Source: JBMYQA01 sp049600855 (GTDB taxonomy: Bacteria > Bacteroidota > Bacteroidia > Cytophagales > Flammeovirgaceae). From it: a stretch of 7,156 bases of DNA. This document shows positions 1 through 6,425 of this stretch, piece by piece. Every line of letters starts with the position of its first letter. The stretch's first letter is position 1. The stretch covers positions 1 through 7,156 of the forward strand of contig JBMYQA010000304.1 in NCBI GenBank assembly GCA_049600855.1. Direction: 5' to 3'. Position numbers and translations under genes: made by a program. The notes beneath the pieces are model-generated. The model saw only the letters and a list, made by a program, of their open reading frames with translations. It was not told where the DNA came from and did no database searches.

Positions 1-63
1 TTTATTATCCATGCACTTAAGATCGGCACTTTGCCTATTGTTGTGTAAATTGCAAGCTAAAAC

Positions 64-100
64 GCGCTCTTTTCGGCGTGAATAAGAAGCAAAACAGCGC
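64..100. repeat. Inverted repeat, 10-base arms with one mismatch
   Basis: The left arm GCGCTCTTTT (64-73) and right arm AAAACAGCGC (91-100) pair at nine of ten positions, with one C-C mismatch, around a 17-base loop. The stem is relatively GC-rich compared with its surroundings. No long T run follows on either strand, although GTTTTAG follows it on the minus strand. It could be a weak terminator for a gene outside the window or a structured leader. The pairing is seen directly, but the function is unknown. Confidence 0.35.
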
Positions 101-133
101 CAATTCAGACATTTTTAAGTTGTAATAATAGAA

Positions 134-149
134 TTATTTCAAGAAATAA
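134..149. repeat. Short palindrome, operator-like
   Basis: TTATTTC (134-140) and GAAATAA (143-149) are perfect reverse complements separated by two bases. The site lies 116 bases upstream of the protease start, a reasonable place for a dimeric regulator to bind. In such A/T-rich DNA a 7-base arm could arise by chance, so this is only a candidate. Confidence 0.2.
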
Positions 150-264
150 CAGCAGCTCCTGTTGTAACACCACGTTAATTCAAACTTTTGTAGCTTAAAA
201 ATGCTTATTTTAGACAACCGCTATACGCAAAAAAATAAAAACCATTTATCCACTCACATTTTCA

Positions 265-1986
265 ATGAGTAATATGTCAAGATACACTAATGAAGCGCAG
301 GGTTCCAATTTCACAAACCATAGCACTGAAGAACCCACTATTTACAACTCCACACATCAAATCAGACTTCCTCTTTTACTTTCGCTAACGCTGGTGGTTG
401 GTATAGGTATTGGAGCAATTTTTTTTGGAAACAAAGGCGTGAGTTTAGGAGGTGAGGTGAGTGATAATGCCGAAAAGTTTCGAGATATTTTATCTTACAT
501 TAATCGTTTTTATGTAGATACAGTCAATATCGAAGAACTCACAGAAACAGCTATCCACGGTATGCTAAATCAATTAGATCCGCATACAGCTTATATTCCT
601 GCAAAAGATAATGCCCTTGTAAATGCCCCATTAGATGGAGAGTTTGTTGGTGTCGGCATTGAGTATAATATCTTCAGAGATACAGTGAATGTAGTCAGCA
701 TTATTAGTGGTGGGCCATCCGACCAAGCAGGTATTGAAGAAGGAGATAAAATCATTTTGGTAGACGAAGAAACGGTAGCAGGCATTGGCATTTCCAACCG
801 AAAAATCATCAACCTTTTACGTGGTGAAAAAGGCTCTCAAGTCAAGATTGGCATCAAGCGTGAAGGGGAAGATCAATTACTCAGTTTTAATGTCACTAGA
901 GCGCGCATCACCACCAATACCGTAGAAACTGCCTACATGGTAAATGATGAAGTAGGTTATTTGAAAATTAATCGTTTTGGTGCAAAAACATATCAAGAGT
1001 TCACGAATTCGCTCGAATCTTTAAAGGAGGAAGGAATGAAAAAGCTGATTCTTGACTTGCGTGACAATGGTGGAGGCTATTTCGACAAAGCCATTAAAAT
1101 TGCCGATGACTTTTTGAAGGCTGATCAGTTAATAGTGTACACGAAAAGCCGAAATGAATCTGCTGACGAACGAGCGGAATCCAGCTATGGAGGTAGCTTT
1201 GAAGATGGTGCTTTAATTGTGCTCATCAATGAGTATTCAGCTTCAGCTTCTGAAATTGTAGCAGGGGCATTGCAAGACAATGATCGTGCATTGATTGTCG
1301 GTAGACGCTCATTTGGTAAAGGCTTAGTCCAACGACCGATTTCTTTAGAAGATAATTCTAGTTTACGATTAACCATTTCTAGGTATTACACTCCTAGCGG
1401 TCGATCAATTCAAAAGCCTTATGGGAGTGATAATAACTATGGCAATGATATCAATGCTCGCTACGATCGCGGAGAGATGTTTCACATAGACAGCGCCGCA
1501 TTTGATGAGAAATTAAAGTATAAAACTGCGCACAAAGGCCGAACGGTATATGGTGGTGGAGGCATCACACCCGATTATTTTGTACCAATTGATACCAGCT
1601 TCTACACCCCTTATTACCGAAGCCTGATCAATAAGAACTTATTGCGGGAATATGCGCTGCGGTACACGACTATCAATCGAAAAAAACTTTCGCAAATGAG
1701 CCTAAAGGACTTTATGGCCTCATTTAATGTTGAACGAGAAGCCAGTCAGGACCTAATCAATTATGCCAACAAATCAGGTGTTGAATTTAACCCAGCCGAT
1801 TTTCTCATTTCCAAGGATGTCATCCATCAAGAACTCAAAGCATTTATTGCCCGAAACATTTGGGGAGAAGCAGGTTTTTATCCCATTTACCATGAAGTTG
1901 ATGGAACTTTTCAGCAGTGTTTGGCTCTTTTTAGCGAAGCAGAAAAAATTGCTTTATTAGAAGATACGCCCGATGTAGATAAATGA
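265..1986 (+). CDS. S41 family carboxy-terminal processing protease (CtpA/Prc-like)
   Basis: This is a membrane-anchored serine protease of 573 residues that should cleave envelope proteins, typically near their C-terminus. Residues 1-33 are polar and precede one hydrophobic segment at about 34-54, so it is a signal anchor with the bulk of the protein in the periplasm. A PDZ domain follows at about 118-205, with the GVGI carboxylate-binding loop at 129-132 and a GGPSDQAGI stretch at 149-157. The S41 catalytic core spans about 215-445. In SASASE (325-330) Ser327 is the expected nucleophile. Lys352 lies 25 residues later in FGKGLVQ, and Gln356 completes the Ser-Lys-Gln triad known for CtpB and Prc. 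The C-terminal part, about 450-573, is a less conserved tail. Length and architecture are normal for Bacteroidota. The ATG at 265 is used; an in-frame ATG at 274 is an equally possible start. The substrate cannot be inferred. The deacetylase gene follows after 41 bp. Confidence 0.95.
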   Translation: MSNMSRYTNEAQGSNFTNHSTEEPTIYNSTHQIRLPLLLSLTLVVGIGIGAIFFGNKGVSLGGEVSDNAEKFRDILSYINRFYVDTVNIEELTETAIHGMLNQLDPHTAYIPAKDNALVNAPLDGEFVGVGIEYNIFRDTVNVVSIISGGPSDQAGIEEGDKIILVDEETVAGIGISNRKIINLLRGEKGSQVKIGIKREGEDQLLSFNVTRARITTNTVETAYMVNDEVGYLKINRFGAKTYQEFTNSLESLKEEGMKKLILDLRDNGGGYFDKAIKIADDFLKADQLIVYTKSRNESADERAESSYGGSFEDGALIVLINEYSASASEIVAGALQDNDRALIVGRRSFGKGLVQRPISLEDNSSLRLTISRYYTPSGRSIQKPYGSDNNYGNDINARYDRGEMFHIDSAAFDEKLKYKTAHKGRTVYGGGGITPDYFVPIDTSFYTPYYRSLINKNLLREYALRYTTINRKKLSQMSLKDFMASFNVEREASQDLINYANKSGVEFNPADFLISKDVIHQELKAFIARNIWGEAGFYPIYHEVDGTFQQCLALFSEAEKIALLEDTPDVDK

Positions 1987-2027
1987 TTTATTAGTGGTTA
2001 TTTCGTTTAAGTAACTTTTTCAACCTA

Positions 2028-2999
2028 ATGCAGCACATGAAATCGAATTTATATGTTTTCTTAAGCTTTCTTTTAGTCCTTGCTTGTGGCCAAGCTCAAG
2101 AAAAACAAGCGATCCAACAAAATATGACTACCCGCGAATTGTGTGTCACGATAGATGACTTGCCTGTGGTTGGCTACAGCAAAACCGATATTCAACACCT
2201 GTCCATGATTACCGATAGTTTGATTTCAACCTGCTTAACCTACGATATTCCAGCAATTGGTTATGTAAATGAAAACAAGCTTTATCAAGGAGATCAATTT
2301 GATTCTACACGCTTAGAATTATTGGAACGCTGGTTAAAACATGGACTAGAGTTGGGGAATCATACCTTTTCGCACAAAAATTATCACCAAGTTCCATTTG
2401 AAGAATACACTCAAGATATTTTAGCTGGTGAGAAGGCAACACGCAAACTAGTTGAGCAATATGAAAGTAAATTGCGTTATTTTAGACATCCTTACCTTCG
2501 AATTGGCAAAACGAAAACGCATCACGATTCGTTGGTTCAATTTTTAACCAAACATCATTACATCGAATCTCCTGTTACCATCGACAATGCAGATTACCTG
2601 TTTGCGTTGGCTTATCACAAAGCTTACATTAAAAATCACCAAGCAGATATGGACAAAATTGGGAAAGATTATGTGGCTTACATGGAGCAAAAACTGCTAT
2701 TTTATGAGTCTATGTCGCAAAAGTTGTTCAATCGGAATATGAAGCATACGCTTTTAATTCATGCCAATTTACTCAACGCAAAGTATTTAGATAATTTAGC
2801 CGAAATGTATCAACAACATGGCTACACTTTTGTTTCGCAAACAGCCGTTTTAACGGATGCTGCGTATCAATCTGAGATTTCTAACTATGGAAATTGGGGC
2901 ATTTCGTGGTTAGATCGTTGGGCACTGAGTAAAGGAAAGAAAGGCGATTTCTTTAAAGGTGATCCTGTAACTCCTGACTATATCCAAAATTATAACTAA
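2028..2999 (+). CDS. Polysaccharide deacetylase lipoprotein (NodB homology domain)
   Basis: This is a 323-residue predicted metal-dependent deacetylase of the carbohydrate esterase 4 / NodB fold, which removes acetyl groups from N-acetylated or O-acetylated polysaccharides. The N-terminus is a lipoprotein signal peptide with hydrophobic residues 8-18 and lipobox LVLAC, so Cys20 should be lipidated and the enzyme tethered to a membrane. Family motifs appear in order: TIDD (41-44, Asp43 as base and Asp44 as metal ligand), HTFSH (112-116, His112 and His116 as metal ligands), RHPY (153-156), a TIDNADYLF stretch (184-192) in the motif 4 position, and LLIH (242-245, His245 as the late catalytic His). 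All expected catalytic residues are present. The in-frame ATG at 2037 would give a more compact signal peptide beginning MKSN and is a good alternative start. The true substrate (peptidoglycan, chitin, xylan or an own exopolysaccharide) is unknown. It is probably co-transcribed with the protease gene. Confidence 0.9.
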   Translation: MQHMKSNLYVFLSFLLVLACGQAQEKQAIQQNMTTRELCVTIDDLPVVGYSKTDIQHLSMITDSLISTCLTYDIPAIGYVNENKLYQGDQFDSTRLELLERWLKHGLELGNHTFSHKNYHQVPFEEYTQDILAGEKATRKLVEQYESKLRYFRHPYLRIGKTKTHHDSLVQFLTKHHYIESPVTIDNADYLFALAYHKAYIKNHQADMDKIGKDYVAYMEQKLLFYESMSQKLFNRNMKHTLLIHANLLNAKYLDNLAEMYQQHGYTFVSQTAVLTDAAYQSEISNYGNWGISWLDRWALSKGKKGDFFKGDPVTPDYIQNYN

Positions 3000-3003
3000 T
3001 CTA

Positions 3004-3012
3004 TCCTGCTAT
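3004..3012. repeat. Target-site duplication, left copy (TCCTGCTAT)
   Basis: The nonamer TCCTGCTAT directly abuts the left terminal inverted repeat of the 194-bp element and recurs exactly at 3207-3215, directly outside the right terminal repeat. A perfect 9-base direct repeat bordering perfect inverted repeats is the expected footprint of a staggered-cut DDE-type transposition. It starts five bases after the deacetylase stop codon. Confidence 0.8.
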
Positions 3013-3027
3013 CAGCAATTCTCACTT

Positions 3028-3152
3028 TGTCATTTCAACGCACAGCGGAGAAATCTATGTGCCCATTAAAATACGAAATCATGTGCCCAAGTAAGCCAGA
3101 TGAGTTCGTTTAGCTACGTGACACTTAGATGTCTCCTTACGTCGACATGACA
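3028..3152. repeat. Inner imperfect inverted repeat of the element (GTCATTTC...GGAGAAATCTATGTG type)
   Basis: The left arm at 3028-3061 contains TGTCATTTCAACG and GGAGAAATCTATGTG. The right arm at 3122-3152, read on the minus strand, contains TGTCATGTCGACG and GGAGACATCTAAGTG. The arms therefore match over most of their length with a few substitutions and a 3-base length difference, and they can fold into a long hairpin. From memory, repeats beginning TGTCATTTCGA and containing GGAGAAATCT are common in intergenic regions of Bacteroidota. The resemblance is a recollection, not a search result. Confidence 0.6.
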
Positions 3153-3167
3153 AAAAAGTCCTTTTTT
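3152..3167. terminator. Small A/T hairpin inside the element, possible bidirectional terminator
   Basis: AAAAAAG (3152-3158) and CTTTTTT (3161-3167) are perfect complements separated by only two bases, so a few pairs at the tip must open to form a loop. An A run on one side and a T run on the other would give a terminator-like signal in either direction between the convergent deacetylase and glycosyltransferase genes. The stem has almost no GC, so termination would be weak. Confidence 0.25.
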
Positions 3168-3206
3168 GCAGAATAGCAAGCATTTTTTACAAAGTGAGAA
3201 TTGCTG

Positions 3207-3215
3207 TCCTGCTAT
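3207..3215. repeat. Target-site duplication, right copy, overlapping the glycosyltransferase stop codon
   Basis: This is an identical copy of TCCTGCTAT (3004-3012). Bases 3212-3214 of this copy are the TAG stop codon of the leftward glycosyltransferase gene, so the insertion occurred across the end of that gene and the duplication kept the stop codon intact. Confidence 0.8.
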
Positions 3216-4978
3216 TTCTTTATGTAAATGTAATGCGGTGCTAAATAGCGCCTTTCCACCACCGTTGACAAATAAAACTGGGAAGGTATCGTTCTTGTGG
3301 AATCTGTGATAATCAGCGCATCGGCTTCCAATAGGTCATTTACCTCATCTACCCACCGTAATCTATTGCCATTTAACAGCGCAAATTTATCAAAATGTTG
3401 GCAAGGAAAACAGTAACGATCTTCCGAAAAGATCGTTTTGACTTGCTGTTCTCTCAAGGGCAAATAGGCCGTTCTGAGATCGACAAATGGTTGATTAGAC
3501 AACATAAAGTTTAGGTAATGCGCTTGAAAGCTTTGGTGCCAATAATGTAAACTTACCAACAACATTCCGCCTACAAGAAATAGCCGCCAAGGTGTTAAGA
3601 TTAAGCGTACAGTTCTCATCAAATCGGTCAGCAATAAAGCCAAACCAATGGCCAGCCAAAAGGCCAAATAGGTAAATGTACGATGTGGCGGGTAATAAGC
3701 TTGAAGTAATACTAATAAAATCGCTAAACCGATGGCAAGCAACACACTGGAGAGCATTTGTTTCGTCTGCTGATGCAATTGCTTTTTACGCCATAAAATC
3801 AGGGCAACACTGACCGAGACACCTAGAAAAAAAATCGCTTTCGCTGGAACACCAACGATATAGTTGAAGTATTCGATAATTAGCCAAGTATTGTCTAATA
3901 AAAATTGGTAATCGTGTTTGGCAACATATTCATTTGCAAAAAGCGCTGATGGGCTAGAAAATAACAATAATGGGAGATACAGCAATAAGGTTAAGCCACC
4001 AATCGTCATATGCATCAAGATGACTTTTTTAACTGCTAACACATTTTTAGCGCCTTTCCATAGCGAAATCACTAAAAAGAATAAGTAGGGAAATATAAAA
4101 GTAGGAATCGTAAAAAAACCTAAAACACAGCAACAAACGAAAAGCGCGGTACCTAATTTTTTGTTGATCCACAACCACAAAGTGACCAAAGCCAATAAAG
4201 CCCAGAAACTCAACAATAGGTAGCCACGCCCTTGGCAAGCGTATAAATTTGCCGAAAAGGTGATACCAAGGCTCAACAACACATACCTTGCGGCTGTTAA
4301 TGAATAAAATTGCTTAGCAAGGGTAAATCCTATCAGCAAGATACCAATTAAACTGATGAAGCTGGTTAAACGAATCGCCAATAAATCTGGAATTCCAACT
4401 TTCAGCCAAAATACGGTAAATAGGTTATACAACACATGATTATTCGGTTCTGGATAATGTGCTAAGCTTAACCACCAACCTTGTGAAGAAAACCATGCAT
4501 ACGATCGCGTTTCATCATCTGCCAAAATAGCTGTCTGGAGAAAGTAATGAGCCCTAAAGAGACTAACTCCCAATAAAACTGCGACCAACCAAATTTGATC
4601 TTTATTTTCGAGTGTACTCCATGAATGCCATCCCTTTCGCAATAGCTTTAGGGTTGAAACGCTTAAGCTTTTACAGGCATTGAGCGCAATAGAAGTAAAT
4701 ATCATGAAGTATAAAACAATACCCAGCACTGGCACAATAAAATAACTGAGGTACTGAAATCGGCGATAGTGCTGCAGTGTAAATAACTGACGTTGCCACT
4801 CATCAAACTTTGCCAAGTGTGGATATTGTTCTTGCACCAAGTCTACAATGTTCTGATAAGTAAACAGGTGAAAACAGCTTAACAAGCAAACGATGAATAA
4901 TACATATCCCACACCACTGCCTAACAACAAGTAAGGAAGGACTTTTTCCACTTTTTGAGCATTGAGATTATCAGTCAT
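3212..4978 (-). CDS. Multi-pass membrane protein, GT-C / PMT-like glycosyltransferase
   Basis: This 588-residue inner-membrane protein has roughly twelve hydrophobic segments, the first at about 14-36 and 77-98 and the last near 464-478. A soluble C-terminal region of about 105 residues follows. It resembles GT-C enzymes of the PMT/ArnT type, which transfer a sugar from a polyprenyl-phosphate donor on the outer face of the membrane. Supporting signals are the acidic DDE motif (154-156) in the loop after the third membrane segment, PEPNNHVLYN (176-185) matching the conserved loop of these enzymes, QGRGY (249-253) and PPHRTFTYL (430-438). An N-terminal extension of about 125 residues with two membrane segments precedes the usual first helix. 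The C-terminal domain contains CFPC (523-526). Acceptor and sugar are unknown. It is the last gene of the leftward cluster, 14 bp after the preceding gene. Its stop codon lies within the duplicated target of the mobile element. Confidence 0.75.
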   Translation of the reverse strand: MTDNLNAQKVEKVLPYLLLGSGVGYVLFIVCLLSCFHLFTYQNIVDLVQEQYPHLAKFDEWQRQLFTLQHYRRFQYLSYFIVPVLGIVLYFMIFTSIALNACKSLSVSTLKLLRKGWHSWSTLENKDQIWLVAVLLGVSLFRAHYFLQTAILADDETRSYAWFSSQGWWLSLAHYPEPNNHVLYNLFTVFWLKVGIPDLLAIRLTSFISLIGILLIGFTLAKQFYSLTAARYVLLSLGITFSANLYACQGRGYLLLSFWALLALVTLWLWINKKLGTALFVCCCVLGFFTIPTFIFPYLFFLVISLWKGAKNVLAVKKVILMHMTIGGLTLLLYLPLLLFSSPSALFANEYVAKHDYQFLLDNTWLIIEYFNYIVGVPAKAIFFLGVSVSVALILWRKKQLHQQTKQMLSSVLLAIGLAILLVLLQAYYPPHRTFTYLAFWLAIGLALLLTDLMRTVRLILTPWRLFLVGGMLLVSLHYWHQSFQAHYLNFMLSNQPFVDLRTAYLPLREQQVKTIFSEDRYCFPCQHFDKFALLNGNRLRWVDEVNDLLEADALIITDSTRTIPSQFYLSTVVERRYLAPHYIYIKK

Positions 4979-4992
4979 AAAAAATTTTCACA

Positions 4993-5535
4993 TCACTCAA
5001 GGCGTTCAATTGCATATTTCACCAAATAAGCATGAGACAAAGGCTTATTAGGATCATCCACATCTCCATTGGTTTCATAATCTAAAAAGACGAGGTCTTG
5101 TTTTTTAGAAAGCTCATGCAGTTCTTTTAACAAGTTGGCTAATTTATGCTGCAATACCCAATCAAAAATAGGGAGGTAAATTAATTTTCGAGCAGTAATG
5201 TAATCCAATAATGCTGTTCCAGAAACCCCTTTTCGATGCCCTCTAGGAATACCAAATTTTCGTACTGTTCTTTTCAGGCCTTTCATAGTTGTAATCTCAA
5301 ACTTGGAAGTATCAATATCCACTCCTTGAAAGACTTTTAATCCTTGCCAAATTCCTTCAACAGACTGTGCAGTGATGCCTGCTGAAAATGGCACTGGAAT
5401 ATCTCCGTGTGGATAAAATGGACTAAACTTCACATAAGGTTCTTCTGCCTTGGATGTTAAATCGATAATGATTGCATTGGGATATTGCTTCTGCAGATTG
5501 ATAAGCTTTTTTCGTTTGTTCTCTACATAAATCAT
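4993..5535 (-). CDS. Conserved protein of unknown function (possibly DUF6939 family)
   Basis: This is a 180-residue soluble protein with no signal peptide or membrane segment. I do not recognise a characterised function. The dense invariant-looking motifs KFSPFYPHG (36-44), SVEGIWQGLK (58-67), MKGLKRTVRKFG (84-95), GHRKG (99-103) and LDYETNGD (151-158) match my memory of a conserved domain now called DUF6939, though I am not certain of the number. The order SPF..., SVE..WQ..K, then a late D-Y-E-T-N-x-D stretch is loosely like NADAR (YbiA-like) proteins, which process ADP-ribose-linked or riboflavin-pathway substrates. That resemblance is inference only. The N-terminus begins MIYVENKRKK. It lies between the methyltransferase (4 bp upstream) and the glycosyltransferase (14 bp downstream), so it is almost surely co-transcribed with them. 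The leader is A/T-rich with no Shine-Dalgarno sequence. Confidence 0.8.
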   Translation of the reverse strand: MIYVENKRKKLINLQKQYPNAIIIDLTSKAEEPYVKFSPFYPHGDIPVPFSAGITAQSVEGIWQGLKVFQGVDIDTSKFEITTMKGLKRTVRKFGIPRGHRKGVSGTALLDYITARKLIYLPIFDWVLQHKLANLLKELHELSKKQDLVFLDYETNGDVDDPNKPLSHAYLVKYAIERLE

Positions 5536-5539
5536 TGTA

Positions 5540-6286
5540 TTATTCTTTTTTAGCTACTATCCGAATTCGTTTATAATCGGCAATCCATCCATTTGATGTG
5601 TAAAAATCGGGCCGTAAACCTTCAATTGCTTCTCGAATGATCGCTTGTTTCGTCTCTTGATTATTCACCTCTTGAAAAAATACAGCTCCAAACATTTGTA
5701 GCCAATGCAGCATTCCACCGTCTCCTTCCAAGGGCGTATCTCGGTTATAATATTGGGCATAAGTAACCGTTAAGCCAAATTTTTCTAATAGTGTACTGTA
5801 AGTAGCAATGGAAGGGAAGTACCAAAACTCGTGAAAAGCCAAGCCTCTTTTTTCAAATGCTGCTTTTAAGGCCGTTCGAATGGCTAAAACATTAGCTTTT
5901 CCACCAAACTCCACAACTAATCGTCCTCCAGGTTTCAAATGTTTCACGATCCCTGCCGTCAATGCTTCCTGATTGGGCATCCAATGAAAGGCCGCATTGG
6001 AAAAAATCGCATCAAACGCTAAGGGAAAATCCAGTGCTTGCCCATCCATCACTTGAAAATCTAGTGCTGGATAACGCGTTTTAGCATCATCAATCATAGC
6101 TTCCGAAGCATCTATTCCAAAAGCAACGGCTCCCGCATCTGCAATTTCTTTTGTTAACTGCCCCGATCCACAACCGATATCCAAAATCATTTCACCCACC
6201 TGAGGATTCAATAATTCAATTAATGAGGCTCCATAGCCATACACAAATGCATGGCTCGTATTGTATAAGTTTGCATTCCAGTCCAT
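5540..6286 (-). CDS. Class I SAM-dependent methyltransferase (small-molecule type)
   Basis: This is a 248-residue cytosolic methyltransferase with the Rossmann-like fold. It begins MDWNANLYNTSHAFVYGYG, a start typical of a widespread subgroup related to trans-aconitate methyltransferase and UbiE/BioC. Motif I is LDIGCGSG (35-42), which binds the SAM methionine part. The acidic residue at the end of strand 2 is Asp59 in GIDAS, expected to hold the ribose hydroxyls. VMDGQALDF (79-87) contacts the adenine side. FDAIFSNAAFHWM (91-103) is motif II, and LKPGGRLVVEF (117-127) is the conserved strand after it. The C-terminal half (about 130-248), which would set substrate choice, gives no clear hint, so the substrate is unknown. 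It is the first gene of the leftward cluster. The start is supported by the conserved N-terminus and is preceded by an A/T-rich leader. Confidence 0.9.
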   Translation of the reverse strand: MDWNANLYNTSHAFVYGYGASLIELLNPQVGEMILDIGCGSGQLTKEIADAGAVAFGIDASEAMIDDAKTRYPALDFQVMDGQALDFPLAFDAIFSNAAFHWMPNQEALTAGIVKHLKPGGRLVVEFGGKANVLAIRTALKAAFEKRGLAFHEFWYFPSIATYSTLLEKFGLTVTYAQYYNRDTPLEGDGGMLHWLQMFGAVFFQEVNNQETKQAIIREAIEGLRPDFYTSNGWIADYKRIRIVAKKE

Positions 6287-6349
6287 AACAATAAGAGGTT
6301 ATCTAAAGAACTTGTCTAATATTACGTGATTTCATGGATTGAAAAAAGA

Positions 6350-6383
6350 ATCTTCATGAAAGCATCATTTTTTCCATGAAGAT
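6350..6383 (-). terminator. Hairpin followed by a T-rich tract in the leader of the leftward cluster
   Basis: ATCTTCATG (6350-6358) and CATGAAGAT (6375-6383) are perfect 9-base complements. The stem extends by three A-T pairs across a one-base bulge. Read on the minus strand, the stem is followed directly by TTCTTTTTTC (6350 down to 6341), the layout of a factor-independent terminator. It lies about 63 bases upstream of the methyltransferase start with no minus-strand gene before it. It would therefore act on the leader of that transcript or stop antisense transcription. On the plus strand no T run follows. A third related segment, TTCATGGA (6331-6338), can pair with 6373-6380 instead. Confidence 0.4.
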
Positions 6384-6425
6384 ATCCAAAAGTTTTAGCT
6401 AACTTTCAATAGCAAACTTCTACCA

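Larger units (their letters stand above)
1..264. other. Noncoding leader upstream of the S41 protease gene
   Basis: No convincing coding region is visible here on either strand. The stretch is A/T-rich, especially in the last 80 bases before the protease start, and contains two short inverted repeats that are listed separately. A TTG at 188-190 followed by TATTTTAG at 206-213 resembles the Bacteroidota promoter pattern TTG...TAnnTTTG. The 15-base spacer is shorter than usual and one base differs, so I do not call a promoter. The end of an upstream gene may lie to the left of the window, but nothing inside the window shows it. Confidence 0.5.
3013..3206. mobile_element. MITE-like noncoding insertion, 194 bp, with perfect 18-bp terminal inverted repeats
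   Basis: The ends are CAGCAATTCTCACTTTGT (3013-3030) and its exact reverse complement (3189-3206), and both are bordered by the identical nonamer TCCTGCTAT. No coding region of useful length is present, so movement would depend on a transposase supplied elsewhere. Inside is a second, imperfect inverted repeat (3028-3061 with 3122-3152), a 9-base direct repeat ATGTGCCCA (3057-3065 and 3081-3089), and a 7-bp hairpin AAAAAAG/CTTTTTT (3152-3158 with 3161-3167). The right side carries about 34 extra bases (3155-3188) between the inner arm and the terminal repeat that have no partner on the left, so the element is asymmetric. The transposase family cannot be named from this; 9-bp duplications occur in several IS families. 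The identical duplication suggests a fairly recent insertion. Confidence 0.82.

Noticed and set aside
188..213. Promoter for the protease gene (TTG...TATTTTAG)
   Set aside because: The 15-base spacer is too short for the Bacteroidota sigma pattern and the second box has a mismatch.
591..812. Minus-strand open frame of 73 codons inside the protease gene
   Set aside because: It lies wholly within a confidently identified gene with intact PDZ and catalytic motifs and shows no recognisable domain.
1185..1376. Minus-strand open frame over the protease active site
   Set aside because: It is an antisense shadow of a highly conserved coding stretch.
1763..1960. Plus-strand open frame of 65 codons near the protease C-terminus
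   Set aside because: It overlaps the protease in another frame and has no family-like pattern, and the protease frame runs through to its stop without disruption.
3057..3089. Possible CRISPR-like or tandem repeat (ATGTGCCCA twice)
   Set aside because: There are only two 9-base copies inside the mobile element; they do not form an array.
3013..3206. Small RNA gene or riboswitch in the convergent spacer
   Set aside because: The strong folding potential is fully explained by the terminal inverted repeats and the direct target duplication of an inserted element.
4047..4238. Minus-strand 63-codon frame within the glycosyltransferase gene
   Set aside because: It is hydrophobic only because it shadows membrane-segment codons in another frame.
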